From: Fenollaria massiliensis
GTDB lineage: Bacteria; Bacillota; Clostridia; Tissierellales; Peptoniphilaceae
Assembly: GCF_000312505.2 (NCBI RefSeq)
Contig: NZ_HG326226.1
Coordinates: forward strand, 238,227-302,226
DNA: 64,000 nucleotides
Reading direction: 5' to 3'
Shown here: one piece after another, positions 50,179 to 59,472 of the stretch
Position numbering within the stretch: the first letter of the stretch is position 1
How the letters are laid out: every line of letters begins with the position of its first letter
Notes under the pieces: generated by a model
What the model saw: the letters and a program-made list of their open reading frames with translations, nothing else
Databases searched by the model: none
Told to the model about the DNA's origin: nothing
Program-made: the position numbers and the translations under genes

Positions 50179-50348
50179 GAAAATTGATTTTCACGAGCGC
50201 AGCCTTCGGAGAAAACTGCCTTAATTTCTTAGCGCAACGAACCGCCCGTGGGCTCATCTAGTGAAACGAATATGAGACCACAGGTGAGTAAGCTTAGAAA
50301 TTATCAGTTTTCGTAGACGTAGCAAGCGAAGGAAAACAATTTTCGATG
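50179..50348 (+). repeat. C-module inverted repeat, right copy
   Basis: Reverse-complement partner of 42320-42500. It contains GAGCGCAGCCTTCGGAG and ACCGCCCGTGGGCTCAT. The remaining sequence up to the secA promoter has only a weak hairpin (50397-50424). Confidence 0.9.
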
Positions 50349-50539
50349 TATGTTAAGATCAAAACCATTTTCAAAAATCAAAGGCCTATATATAATAAGA
50401 AGACATTTTTACAAAAGTCTTCTTGCGATCAAAAATACTCACGTATTTTAAATCTAAGGAAAGAGAAGTATTAAAAACTATATATCACTTGTCCACATAA
50501 AAAATAAAATTGCCATAGCCATTATCGTTATTAAATTTC

Positions 50540-50568
50540 TTGTATTTTCTTCTAAAATAGAGTATAAT
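50540..50568 (+). promoter_or_regulatory. secA promoter
   Basis: TTGTAT at 50540-50545, 17 bases, TATAAT at 50563-50568; transcript start about 25 bases before the ATG. Confidence 0.75.
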
Positions 50569-50600
50569 AAAGGGTGAAGTAATTTAAAGAGGGTGAAAAT

Positions 50601-53363
50601 ATGGGATTATTCTCAAAAATATTTGGCTCTACATCTGATAGGGCTATTAAAAAGAACAGATCACAAGTTGATGAAGTTATGGCTTTGGAGGATTCTTACT
50701 CTAAGCTATCTGACGAAGAATTAAAGGACAATACTAATAAATTAAAGGAAAGACTTAAGGGCGGCGAAACGCTTGATGACATTTTACCGGAGGCATTTGC
50801 AACTGTTAGGGAAGCTTCTAAGAGGGTTCTAGGCATGACGCCATACAGGGTGCAAGTCGAAGGCGGCATCATTTTGCATCAAGGCCGCATCGCTGAGATG
50901 AAAACTGGTGAAGGTAAAACTTTGGTTGAGACTATGCCGGCCTACCTTAATGCGCTTGAGGGCAAGGGCGTACACATAGTTACTGTAAACGACTACCTTG
51001 CAAAGCGTGACAGGGACTGGATGGGCAAGGTTTTTGAATACCTTGGTCTATCTGTTGGCTGCATTATTCACGATATGCCTAAGGATGAGAGAAAAGTGGC
51101 TTACGCATCTGACATAACTTATGGTACTAACAACGAATTTGGCTTTGACTACCTAAAGGACAACATGGTTATCTACAAGGAAAATATGGTGCAAAGAGAG
51201 CTAAATTACGCGATTGTCGACGAAGTTGACTCCATCTTAATAGATGAGGCGAGAACACCACTTATAATTTCTGGTCAAGGCGATAAGTCGACTGACCTTT
51301 ACGAGCTTGCCAAAACTTTTGTCTCGAGGCTATCGGTTAGGGTGCAAGACCCTGATGAAAAGATTGACCCGCTTGATAGATTTGTTAAGCAAGAGGAAGA
51401 AGAGGAAGAGACTAAGGACTACATTGTAAACGAAAAGGAAAGAACTGTGCTATTAACAGAGCTTGGTACTAAGAAGGCGGAAGAATTCTTTAAGGTGGAA
51501 AATCTTTCTGATATTGATAATATGGAGATCATTCATCATATCAATCAGGCGATGAAGGCTAGAAGTCTTATGAAGAAGGACAAGGACTACGTTGTGAAAG
51601 ATGGCGAGATCATCATCGTTGACGAGTTTACTGGCCGTTTAATGTTTGGTAGACGCTACTCAGATGGTCTTCATCAAGCTATTGAGGCTAAGGAAGGCCT
51701 TGAGGTTAGAAGTGAGTCCAAGACTTTGGCGACTATAACTTTCCAAAACTATTTTAGAATGTACAAAAAACTTTCAGGTATGACTGGTACTGCAAAGACT
51801 GAAGAAGAGGAATTTCAAGACATCTACCACATGGACGTTATTGAGATACCGACTAACAAGCCAGTTATCAGAGTGGACAATCCTGACGAGATATATAAGA
51901 CTGAGGGCGAAAAATTTGGCGCAGTTATTGATGATATCAAGGCTAGACACGCTACTGGACAACCAGTTCTAGTCGGAACCATATCCATAGAAAAGTCTGA
52001 AGAATTATCTAAGCTATTAAAAAAGACTGGCATCAAGCATGAGGTCTTAAACGCGAAGTTCCACGACAAAGAAGCGGAGATAGTTGCTCAAGCTGGCCGT
52101 TTGGGCCAAGTTACTATCGCAACTAACATGGCAGGCCGTGGTACCGACATCATCTTAGGTGGTAACCCTGAGTTTATGGCGAAGCAAGCGATGAGAAGAA
52201 AGGGTCTATCTGAAGAAGAGATGGCTCAAGTTGACTCTCACGAGGATACAAAAGATACTGAAGTTTTAAAGAACAGAAAAGAATACGAAGAATTTGTTGA
52301 ACAATATAAGGATGAACTTCAAGAGGAAAAGGCTAAGGTTATTGCAGCAGGCGGCTTACACATCATCGGTACTGAAAGACACGAGTCAAGACGTATCGAT
52401 AACCAACTTCGTGGTCGTGCTGGTAGACAAGGTGACCCCGGTTCATCGACATTCTATATATCGGCTGAGGACGATTTGATGCGTCTATTTGGCGGAGACA
52501 GATTTAAAAACGCCATCGACATGATGAATATGCCTGAGGGCGATTCGATCAAATCACCGCTATTGACAAAGCTAATCGAGTCAGCTCAAAGAAAGGTCGA
52601 AGGAAATAACTATGGAATCAGAAAGCACGTACTAAAATACGACGACGTAATGAACAAGCAAAGAGAAGTTATCTATACTGAAAGAAAGAAACTTCTTGAT
52701 GGCGCTGATTTTAGGGACAATATCGTTGCCATGATTAAGGATGTCATAGCTAGTTTTGTTAACACAATGTGTTTCGAAAAAGAAGACTGTGGCGACTGGG
52801 ACTTCAAGAGCTTATTTATGCACCTTAAAGCTATTTTCGATATAGACATGGAAGATATTAGTGGCCTAAACATAAATGACGTTCACAAAGACGAGCTTAT
52901 AGACATGCTTACAGAGCACGCACTTAAAAAATATGAGGCGAAGGAAAGGGAATTTACTCCTGAAAAGTTCAGAGAAGTAGAAAGAATCGTGCTTCTACAA
53001 GTTGTTGACGACAAGTGGATGGATCACATCGATGCGATGGATCAGTTGAAACAAGGTATTGGACTTAGGTCTATGGCGCAAGAGGACCCTGCTAGAGCCT
53101 ACGCAATTGAAGGCTTTGACATGTTCGAGGCGATGAACGAAGCAATCAAGGAAGATACTTTAAGAATTTTATTCCACGTTGAAGATCCAAGCAAGGTTAA
53201 GAGAAAAGAACAAAATAAGAATATAAAGGAAGGTTTTGAAGGCGATAATGCTGGCGAAAAGAAGAAGCCATTCGTTAGAAAAACTAAAAAGATAGGCAGG
53301 AACGATCCTTGCCCATGCGGAAGCGGCAAGAAATACAAGAACTGCTGCGGAAAGGACGAGTAA
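50601..53363 (+). CDS. secA: preprotein translocase ATPase SecA
   Basis: 920 residues. Walker A region [28 protein letters not shown], the helicase motif [10 protein letters not shown] and [26 protein letters not shown] are all present, with a C-terminal zinc-binding SEC-C tail ([13 protein letters not shown]). It drives secretion through SecYEG, which the large exported proteins of this window need. It overlaps prfB by one base (TAATG). Confidence 0.98.
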   Translation: MGLFSKIFGSTSDRAIKKNRSQVDEVMALEDSYSKLSDEELKDNTNKLKERLKGGETLDDILPEAFATVREASKRVLGMTPYRVQVEGGIILHQGRIAEMKTGEGKTLVETMPAYLNALEGKGVHIVTVNDYLAKRDRDWMGKVFEYLGLSVGCIIHDMPKDERKVAYASDITYGTNNEFGFDYLKDNMVIYKENMVQRELNYAIVDEVDSILIDEARTPLIISGQGDKSTDLYELAKTFVSRLSVRVQDPDEKIDPLDRFVKQEEEEEETKDYIVNEKERTVLLTELGTKKAEEFFKVENLSDIDNMEIIHHINQAMKARSLMKKDKDYVVKDGEIIIVDEFTGRLMFGRRYSDGLHQAIEAKEGLEVRSESKTLATITFQNYFRMYKKLSGMTGTAKTEEEEFQDIYHMDVIEIPTNKPVIRVDNPDEIYKTEGEKFGAVIDDIKARHATGQPVLVGTISIEKSEELSKLLKKTGIKHEVLNAKFHDKEAEIVAQAGRLGQVTIATNMAGRGTDIILGGNPEFMAKQAMRRKGLSEEEMAQVDSHEDTKDTEVLKNRKEYEEFVEQYKDELQEEKAKVIAAGGLHIIGTERHESRRIDNQLRGRAGRQGDPGSSTFYISAEDDLMRLFGGDRFKNAIDMMNMPEGDSIKSPLLTKLIESAQRKVEGNNYGIRKHVLKYDDVMNKQREVIYTERKKLLDGADFRDNIVAMIKDVIASFVNTMCFEKEDCGDWDFKSLFMHLKAIFDIDMEDISGLNINDVHKDELIDMLTEHALKKYEAKEREFTPEKFREVERIVLLQVVDDKWMDHIDAMDQLKQGIGLRSMAQEDPARAYAIEGFDMFEAMNEAIKEDTLRILFHVEDPSKVKRKEQNKNIKEGFEGDNAGEKKKPFVRKTKKIGRNDPCPCGSGKKYKNCCGKDE

Positions 53364-54470
53364 TGAAGACTTTACAAGAGTATAAAGAAGATTACGCGGA
53401 TTTTAATGAAAGATATATAAAGTTAGGAGACTATCTTTGACGTTCATAGTCTAAAAGAGACTAAGGATAAGCTTGAGAGGAAGATGGCTGAGCCACAATT
53501 TTGGGACGATAAAGATGCCGCAGATAGAGTTATAGACGAGCTTAAAGACATTAATACACCTCTAGGAACTTATGAGGAGATAGGCTCGAATCTTGAGGAT
53601 ATGAGTGTCTATATAGAGCTATACGAAGAAGAAAGACCCGATAATTACAAGGCTCTACATGATTTGGCTGAAACCATTGACAATGCGCTCGAAGAACTTA
53701 AGGTCAGGACGCTACTTGATGGCGAATATGATAAGAATGGCGCGGTCGTATCGATACACGCTGGTACTGGCGGCACCGACGCTCAAGACTGGGCGGAGAT
53801 GCTCTACCGCATGTATACGAGATGGGCAGCCGATCATGAGTATAAACTAGAGGTCATCGATTACCTAGCTGACACCGAAGGCGGCATAAGAAGCGTTTAT
53901 TTCAAGGTCTTAGGTGCCTACGCCTATGGCTTTTTAAAGGCAGAGCGCGGGGTACACAGACTTGTTAGGATATCGCCATTTGACTCGCAAAAGAAGAGGC
54001 ACACAAGTTTTGCCTCAGTCGACGTCTTTCCTGACATAGATGAAAATATTGTGATAGATATAAAAGAAGAGGATTTAAAGATAGACTACTACCGCTCACA
54101 AGGCGCTGGAGGTCAATCCGTAAACACAACTGATTCAGCGGTTCGTATCACGCATATACCGACTGGCGTGGTCGCAACTTGCCAAAACGAAAGGAGCCAA
54201 AAGCAAAATAAAGAGGTTGCACTTCGTATTTTGTATGGTAAACTTGTTCAGCTCAAGGAAGAGGAACGCAAAAAGACCATAGATGAGCTTACTGGCGACT
54301 ACTCACAAATTGCGTGGGGCTCGCAGATACGCTCCTATATCTTCAATCCGTACATGCTTGTCAAGGACCATAGGACAGATGTAGAGAACTTTGATGTGCA
54401 AAAAGTCATTGACGGCGATATCGACAAGTTTATCTACGCTTACCTTGACCACGTGAGGAGTGATGTATAG
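53363..54470 (+). CDS. prfB: peptide chain release factor 2, programmed +1 frameshift
   Basis: Two frames: codons from ATG 53363 to the in-frame TGA at 53438-53440 (25 residues), then +1 and on from GAC at 53439 to 54470, giving about 368 residues, the normal RF2 length. The GGQ motif (GAGGQSVNTTDSAVR) and the SPF anticodon-like motif (RISPFDSQ) identify RF2. It releases nascent chains at UGA and UAA. The frameshift lets RF2 control its own level. It is co-transcribed with secA and followed by tsaE. Confidence 0.96.
53422..53441 (+). promoter_or_regulatory. RF2 frameshift site
   Basis: CTTTGAC at 53435-53441 preceded by the Shine-Dalgarno-like AGGAGA at 53425-53430. UGA pauses when RF2 is scarce, and the ribosome slips from CTT to TTT. 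Confidence 0.93.
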
Positions 54471-54471
54471 T

Positions 54472-54888
54472 ATGAGAGAAGTACTGAAAACACTGGATGA
54501 TACAAGGTGCGCCGCTGAGCGTATAGCTAAGAAAATAAATATTGGCGATATAATTCTTTTAAAAGGGGAAATGGGTGCCGGCAAAACGACCATCACCAAG
54601 ACCATAGTCAAGGCGCTTGGTTCAGATGCTTACGTAACAAGCCCGACCTTCGCCATAATGAACGTGTATAAGGCGCCGGAGATGGCGATTTATCATTTTG
54701 ATCTATATAGACTAACAAAGTCCATGGATCTAGATACGCTAGGACTTGATGACTACCTATACGATGCTGGTGCAGTGAGCCTGATTGAGTGGCCTGAAGC
54801 GATTGAAAGCGAGTTCAAAGACGCAAAAAAGATAAGCCTAATTAAGGACGGCGAGAGCCGAATTTTAGAAACAAATTTTGATTTTTAG
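54472..54888 (+). CDS. tsaE: tRNA threonylcarbamoyladenosine biosynthesis ATPase TsaE
   Basis: 138 residues from ATG 54472, one base after the prfB stop; an ATG at 54463 is too close to GAGGAG. P-loop GEMGAGKTT, switch-like TSPTFAIMN, and HFDLYRL, IEWPE are TsaE hallmarks. With TsaB and TsaD (next genes) it makes the t6A37 modification of ANN-decoding tRNAs. Confidence 0.93.
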   Translation: MREVLKTLDDTRCAAERIAKKINIGDIILLKGEMGAGKTTITKTIVKALGSDAYVTSPTFAIMNVYKAPEMAIYHFDLYRLTKSMDLDTLGLDDYLYDAGAVSLIEWPEAIESEFKDAKKISLIKDGESRILETNFDF

Positions 54889-54895
54889 AGGTTAT

Positions 54896-55567
54896 ATGAA
54901 GATTTTAAGTTTAGACAGTTCAAGTAGATATATAAGCGCGGCGCTTGCAGTTGACGGCGTTGTGAGAGGCGAGTTCAACGTTTCATACGACAGAAGCGCC
55001 TCGGAAAAGCTTGCCCTGATGGCAAAGGAGATTTTAGACATCTTTGGTCTAAAAGTGGACGAGATCGATGCCTTTGCCGTTTCGAAGGGACCCGGCTCAT
55101 TCACAGGACTTAGGATAGCCGCCGCCATGATTAAGGCGTTTAGCTTTAAGGACGATAAGCCGATTTATACTGTGTCTTCGCTTAAGGCTATGAGCTATCG
55201 ATACAAGGGTCTTAAATACATCGTCCCAGCGATTGACGCGAGACGCGATAGAGCCTTTGCGGCGATTTATAGCTACGAAAATCAATTTGAGCTAGTGAAT
55301 GAGGAGCGCATATACACTTTGGATGAGCTTATTAGCCTTGTGAATGGACTTCGTGGCACTATCATTATGCCGGGCGATTTCTATGGAAAATATAAGGAAA
55401 AGTTTGGGGACAATGTTGTAGCAGGCGTTTATAGAGAGAACGAACCCATCGCAAAAGAAGTACTTGACTATGTTATAGACCACATCGATGAGATGAGAGC
55501 CGAAGATAGATATGGCGCGATACCAATTTACATGAAGTCGTCGCAAGCCGAGGAAGATAAAAAGTGA
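54896..55567 (+). CDS. tsaB: t6A biosynthesis protein TsaB
   Basis: 223 residues from ATG 54896 (MKILSLDSSS), with AGAGG just upstream. ASKHA-type fold; GPGSFTGLRI is the TsaB signature. It is the dimerising partner of TsaD. It overlaps the next gene by four bases (GTGA). Confidence 0.93.
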   Translation: MKILSLDSSSRYISAALAVDGVVRGEFNVSYDRSASEKLALMAKEILDIFGLKVDEIDAFAVSKGPGSFTGLRIAAAMIKAFSFKDDKPIYTVSSLKAMSYRYKGLKYIVPAIDARRDRAFAAIYSYENQFELVNEERIYTLDELISLVNGLRGTIIMPGDFYGKYKEKFGDNVVAGVYRENEPIAKEVLDYVIDHIDEMRAEDRYGAIPIYMKSSQAEEDKK

Positions 55568-55980
55568 TTAGAAGGGCCAAGCTTAGCGACTTAAATGCAA
55601 TTTATGAGATTTTATCAAAGACCGATGACCCTTGGACAGTCGGAGTCGTGGAAAGCGAGCTAAAAAGTGAAAGCTCCAAGGCCTTTGTATACCTAGGCGA
55701 AGAGGGACAGGTGCAAGGCTTTGTTGACATCAAGATTTTGTATGACGAGGCAGACCTGATGCACATAGCTGTTTCGCAAGAGTTGAGGGGTCAAGGCATA
55801 GGCGCAAAACTATTGGCCCATGCGATTGAAGAAGCCGAAGGCAAAGCCATTGCCTTAGAAGTTCGTCAAAGCAATTTTAAAGCGATAAATTTATACGAAA
55901 AATATGATTTTTTAAGAGAAGGCACTCGCAAAAACTATTATCATGGTGAAGATGCAGTGCTTATGTGGAGGAGAAAGTGA
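55564..55980 (+). CDS. rimI: ribosomal protein S18 alanine N-acetyltransferase
   Basis: 138 residues, GTG start. GNAT acyl-CoA motif LRGQGIGAKLLAHAI and a C-terminal EKYDFLREGTRKNYYHGEDAVLM typical of RimI. It N-acetylates ribosomal protein S18 in other bacteria. rimI between tsaB and tsaD is a common Firmicutes arrangement. Confidence 0.9.
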   Translation: MIRRAKLSDLNAIYEILSKTDDPWTVGVVESELKSESSKAFVYLGEEGQVQGFVDIKILYDEADLMHIAVSQELRGQGIGAKLLAHAIEEAEGKAIALEVRQSNFKAINLYEKYDFLREGTRKNYYHGEDAVLMWRRK

Positions 55981-56978
55981 AACATTTAGCGATAGAAAGT
56001 TCATGCGATGAGACATCGATCGCCATATTAGACGACTTAGAAGTTTTGTCAAATGTCATAGCAACGCAAATATCAACGCACAGAGAATTCGGGGGCGTAG
56101 TGCCTGAAATTGCGTCAAGAATGCACATCGAAGCGATTTCAGCTGTTTTGGAAGAGGCACTTAACGAGGCAAAAACGGATTTAAGCGAAATCGAATTTAT
56201 CTCTGTAACGAGGGGACCGGGACTGATCGGAGCCCTGCTTGTTGGCGTATCATTTGCAAAAGCCTTAGCAATGTCCTTGGACGTGCCGATAGTTCCAGTT
56301 AATCACATGAAGGGACACATCGCAGCAAATTACATAACGACAGAGGGCCTAAAGCCACCATTCGTTTCGCTAGTCGTTTCAGGCGGCCACACCTACCTTG
56401 TCAATATGAAGGATTACTACGATTATGACTTAGTCGGCAGGACACTTGATGACGCAGCAGGCGAATCATTTGACAAAGTTGCCAGAGCCTTGGGACTACC
56501 TTATCCGGGTGGACCAGAGATAGAAAAACTGGCAAAGGAAGGAAATTCAGATGCTATCGAGCTTCCACGAGTTATGATGAAGTCCGGCGACTATAATTTT
56601 AGTTTTTCGGGACTAAAAACAGCCGTGCTAAACTATTTGCACAATGAGGAGCAAAGAGGTCAAGAAGTGAATAAGGCCGACGTTGCAGCCTCCTTCCAAA
56701 AAGCCGCAGTCGATGTACTCGCGAAAAAGGCAGTCGATTTAAAAGATGAGCTCGGCTATGACAAGATAGTATTAGCAGGCGGCGTATCGAACAACAAGGC
56801 CCTACGCGAGGCACTAGCTAAGGAAGAGAAGGCACATGGCTTTAAATTATATTACCCAAAGCCAGTTTATACCACAGATAATGCCGCGATGATAGCTGCG
56901 CAAGGGTATTTAGAATATGTTAATGGTGGGGAGTTTAGAGATTTGGGATTTGAAGTAGATCCAAATCTTGGTTTATAA
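55977..56978 (+). CDS. tsaD: t6A transferase TsaD
   Basis: 333 residues from GTG 55977 (MKHLAIESSCDETS), five bases after GGAGG; the earlier GTG at 55965 overlaps that site. Metal-binding HMKGH (VNHMKGHIAANY) and SGGHTYL are present. It transfers threonylcarbamoyl-AMP to A37. A strong terminator lies about 250 bases behind. Confidence 0.96.
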   Translation: MKHLAIESSCDETSIAILDDLEVLSNVIATQISTHREFGGVVPEIASRMHIEAISAVLEEALNEAKTDLSEIEFISVTRGPGLIGALLVGVSFAKALAMSLDVPIVPVNHMKGHIAANYITTEGLKPPFVSLVVSGGHTYLVNMKDYYDYDLVGRTLDDAAGESFDKVARALGLPYPGGPEIEKLAKEGNSDAIELPRVMMKSGDYNFSFSGLKTAVLNYLHNEEQRGQEVNKADVAASFQKAAVDVLAKKAVDLKDELGYDKIVLAGGVSNNKALREALAKEEKAHGFKLYYPKPVYTTDNAAMIAAQGYLEYVNGGEFRDLGFEVDPNLGL

Positions 56979-56991
56979 ATACTTTTGCATT

Positions 56992-57130
56992 CGATTTGCG
57001 ATCTTGGCTAGTTTCGAATTATTTTGTCGCTGCGGAGTGCTCTAGCACACCTCACTCCAAAAAATTCTGTACAACGCCAATCTCATCAAATCGCTCTGCA
57101 AAATTATCTCGTTTGCTCTGCAAAATTGAC
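56992..57130 (+). repeat. F module without the E insertion
   Basis: Same F module and downstream segment as 49772-49977 (GCGATCTTGGCTAGTTTCGA, then CACTCCAAAAAATTCTGTAC), but the ~119-bp E module is missing at 57050. It acts as the 'empty site' for E. Confidence 0.85.
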
Positions 57131-57232
57131 CGATAAAACTGTTTATTAAAATTTTCCTACAAAATTGTTTGGAGAAAATGTGAGTAAACAAAAAAATCTA
57201 AAAGCAAATAAATTAAACAATTATACTCAATA

Positions 57233-57262
57233 AAAGAGGGCACTATGCTCTCTTTTTTTGTG
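57233..57262 (+). terminator. terminator of the secA-prfB-tsa operon
   Basis: AAAGAGGGCA (57233-57242) pairs with TGCTCTCTTT (57246-57255, one G-U), followed by T. Confidence 0.9.
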
Positions 57263-57383
57263 TTAGTATTTGATTTTTTTGCTCAAGTGAAGTTTAATCA
57301 AAAATATTTTTCAAAAATTAAATGCGAAAAAAACTAAAATTTTAAAAAGATAGCACCATAATAATTATAATTTCTTAGGAAAA

Positions 57384-57870
57384 GAAGAACCCCGTCCATA
57401 AATGGACGAGAACCTTACTGCTTCGCATCTAGATGATTGCGCGAAATGGAGCTTTGAAGCAAGCGGAGTGTAATCAAAAAAGCTAAAATTTAATCGATCC
57501 ACATCAAAATAAATAAATTCTTTCAGCAGAAGAAGAACCTAGTACATTGAAATGTACTAGAACCTTTACGCTACGATGAATAAGGCGAAGTACAGCGAAC
57601 GCCCGAATGAGGTGTAATCAAAAAATTTTCGCAGAGCGATGAAGAACCTCGCCCATAAATGGCCGAGAACCTTTGCGCTATGCTGAGATTGGCGTTTGAA
57701 CACAAAAAAAGCTAATATTTAAAAAGATAGTCTCATAATAATTATAATTTCTTAGGAAAAACTAGATGATTGCGCGAAATGGAGCTTTGAGGCAAGCGGA
57801 GTGTACAAAAGTACTCGAGCATTGATGAAAAGCGAATGAGCGCAAGGGCTAGTTTTAACAAGAAATTAAC
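57384..57870 (-). repeat. cluster of three A hairpins and B modules
   Basis: A hairpins at 57384-57416, 57533-57567 and 57641-57673, all in the minus orientation, with reversed B-module pieces between them (57417-57475 and 57765-57860). The middle A copy has an unrelated stem sequence (CTAGTACATT / AATGTACTAG) between the same flanks. No gene. Confidence 0.85.
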
Positions 57871-57872
57871 AA

Positions 57873-58416
57873 ATAAAAATAGCTAGTAGATCAAATACTA
57901 GCTATCCATCCCTTGACGATTTCCTTTAGGTTCAATCATCGCTTTAACAACTTCCTTTCGTTCGTGTGCTTCAAAAGAACATCTTATACATCCTTTCTTA
58001 GCGATCTTACTTTGTAGATTCATCCATATGCACTTCATTGTTTAATTTTCACCTTGAAAAGATAAGTAAATCTCCCTTAAGAGATGAATAAAAGTCTTTT
58101 CATAGTCGTGACCTTTAACACATGTCATCTACCATCGTCATAAATATTAAATTTTATTTCTAAATTACCTCCACTAATAAATATCTTATTCTTCTTATAT
58201 AAGAATTAAGAGAATATGATTAAACAAGCACTCTTGCAGCCATCGCCGCTTGAGGTTCATCTAATTTAGACTTTATTTACCTTTGATCCACCTATCGCTC
58301 TCAAATAGTAAAAATTAAGTCATTCATTCCTTGCTAAAATATTTAGCTTCGTATCTATATAAAGTCAAGGGATGGAGCTAATTTTCTTTTTCAATAGATG
58401 TTATCCATCTATCTTG
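57873..58416 (-). ncRNA. large structured non-coding RNA candidate
   Basis: About 540 nt bounded by a consensus promoter (58422-58450) and a perfect 10-bp terminator (57879-57888 with 57896-57905, then a U run). No long frame. On the minus strand CCATCCCTTGAC near the 5' end (58364-58376) pairs with GTCAAGGGATGG near the 3' end (57906-57917), closing the RNA into one large domain. Local stems include ATAGATG/CATCTAT, GCTAAA/TTTAGC, TTCTTA/TAAGAA and ATCTC/GAGAT. It is not RNase P RNA, tmRNA, SRP or 6S RNA by their conserved blocks. Size and closed ends recall the large RNA classes ROOL, GOLLD, OLE or ARRPOF, but I cannot assign it. Confidence 0.72.
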
Positions 58417-58421
58417 GTTAT

Positions 58422-58450
58422 AGTATAGCATGCTAAATCGATTTTGTCAA
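58422..58450 (-). promoter_or_regulatory. promoter of the large RNA
   Basis: On the minus strand TTGACA (58450-58445), 17 bases, TATACT (58427-58422). It is close to perfect consensus, stronger than most promoters in the window. Confidence 0.85.
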
Positions 58451-58584
58451 GTACTTTTTTTAAAATTCATACTTTAGTAGTACGTTTTTCCATTATAATG
58501 GCAATATCATTCATAAATCTTTATAAAAACATTGAAAGTATAGATAAATTTTATAGCTTTGGGTATATATAGGCGGGTGATGAT

Positions 58585-58860
58585 ATGAAAATAGAAATAA
58601 AAAATAAAGCAGCGGCAAGGCTTAATGAGCTTGGCGTGAAGGAAAATAAAGACAAGGCCCTACGCATAAGAGTTTTGAACTACTCATGAAGGGGCGCCAT
58701 CTATGGCGTGACTTTGGATAAGTCAGATGAAAACGACATAATCATGGACGTTGATGGTTTTAAAATTTGTGTGAACAAGAATATGGATTATATTGAAAAA
58801 TTTACGATTGATTATTCAAGTAATCCGTTGGCTAAGGGCTTTCAAGTCTACGTTGATTAA
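58585..58860 (+). CDS. HesB/IscA-like selenoprotein with in-frame UGA
   Basis: 91 residues with TGA at codon 35 (58687-58689) read as selenocysteine. Around it, LNYSURGAIYGVTLD aligns with the IscA motif GGCSGFQYGFTLD, so U replaces the first conserved cluster/metal-binding Cys. The frame stays open and conserved to the TAA at 58858-58860 (DGFKICVN, FTIDYSSNPLAKGFQV). HesB-like selenoproteins are a known bacterial family. The CSGC-like C-terminal cysteines of true IscA are absent. A SECIS-like hairpin follows. If the cell lacks selA/B/C/D the gene would be broken instead. A Fe-S or redox role is only inferred. Confidence 0.8.
58690..58725 (+). promoter_or_regulatory. candidate bacterial SECIS element
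   Basis: TGACTT (58709-58714) pairs with AAGTCA (58720-58725) around the loop TGGAT, which has G in its first two-three positions. The loop starts 25 bases after the UGA, inside the 16-37 range of the bacterial SECIS consensus. Confidence 0.6.
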
Positions 58861-58883
58861 ATTTTGCGTTCGTGCGAAGCACC

Positions 58884-59180
58884 AAGGTTCACGTCCATTT
58901 ATGGACGGGGTTCTTCGAATTGCGCCTAAGGCTTGTTTCGCTCGCTTCCTCCTTGCGGAGTACTTGTATGTACACCTCAGTCGGTCGCTCGCTGTACTTC
59001 GCCTTATCCATCATAGCGCAAAGGTTCACGCCCAGTTATGGGCGGGGTTCTTCTTATATTCGCAAAATTTATTCGGTGTAAATTTTTGATTTGACCCACA
59101 GAATAATTAGATAAGCGAGGTTCTTCAATCATCTCGATGCGAAGCAGTAAGGTTCACGTCCATTTATGGACGGGGTTCTT
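58884..59180 (+). repeat. three A hairpins with a B module between
   Basis: A hairpins at 58884-58916, 59021-59053 and 59149-59180 (plus orientation); B module at about 58920-59000; a half A copy near 59116-59128. No gene in 58861-59249. Small frames here are repeat translation. Confidence 0.85.
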
Positions 59181-59249
59181 CTTTTCCTAAGAACTTTAGT
59201 GTGCTTAGGCTCAGTAACATGAATAATTAAATAAATTATATAAAAGCAC

Positions 59250-59278
59250 TTGACAAAATCTATAAAATTAATTAAAAT
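59250..59278 (+). promoter_or_regulatory. promoter of the fluoride riboswitch transcript
   Basis: TTGACA at 59250-59255, 17 bases, TAAAAT at 59273-59278. Confidence 0.75.
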
Positions 59279-59293
59279 AATTATATAATAAAT

Positions 59294-59374
59294 ACATGGG
59301 AATGAAGTTCTCCCACGAAATGAAACCGCTATAAGCTGATGACTTCTGTTTTTACAGGAGCAGCAGCTTTTTTT
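59294..59374 (+). promoter_or_regulatory. fluoride (crcB-type) riboswitch with terminator
   Basis: GGGAATGAAGTTCTCCC followed by AAACCGCT, then AGCTGATGACTTCT match the fluoride aptamer: first hairpin with conserved AUG/GUUC, pseudoknot strand, and the GCUGAUGACUUC 3' strand pairing with GAAGU. The 3' strand is shared with a terminator: AGCTGATGACTTCTG pairs with CAGGAGCAGCAGCT, then seven T (59368-59374). Fluoride binding should block the terminator and turn on the antiporter gene behind it. Confidence 0.88.
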
Positions 59375-59472
59375 GTGGCTTAAATTATATAATAACAAGA
59401 ATTATAAATAGAACAATATATTTTGCGGAACGAGCTCAAGGGCATGTTTAAACGCAAAAGAAAGGAGTTTTT

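Noticed and set aside
50397..50424. AAGAAGAC/GTCTTCTT hairpin upstream of secA
   Set aside because: No gene ends here on either strand and there is no clear T run, so no function is assigned.
57899..58043. A 46-codon minus-strand frame (starting MKCIWMNLQSKIAKK)
   Set aside because: It lies within the structured RNA, has a poorly spaced ribosome binding site, and its end coincides with the terminal pairing and terminator. It could be revisited if conserved.
57873..58416. RNase P RNA, tmRNA, SRP RNA or 6S RNA
   Set aside because: The GAGGAAAGTCC and ACAGAA blocks of RNase P, an Ala-rich tag and tRNA-like ends of tmRNA, and the SRP GNAR loop context are not found.
58692..58708. CGCCA/TGGCG hairpin right after the UGA as SECIS
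   Set aside because: The loop starts only about 10 bases after the UGA and lacks the G expected in the loop; the hairpin at 58709-58725 fits better.
58585..58860. Pseudogene with a premature TGA
   Set aside because: The TGA is exactly at the metal-binding cysteine of the family, the rest is intact, and a SECIS-like hairpin follows, so selenocysteine is favoured.
57384..59180. CRISPR array
   Set aside because: The repeats are irregularly spaced, occur in both orientations, and have variable stems rather than constant repeats with unique spacers; no cas gene is nearby.
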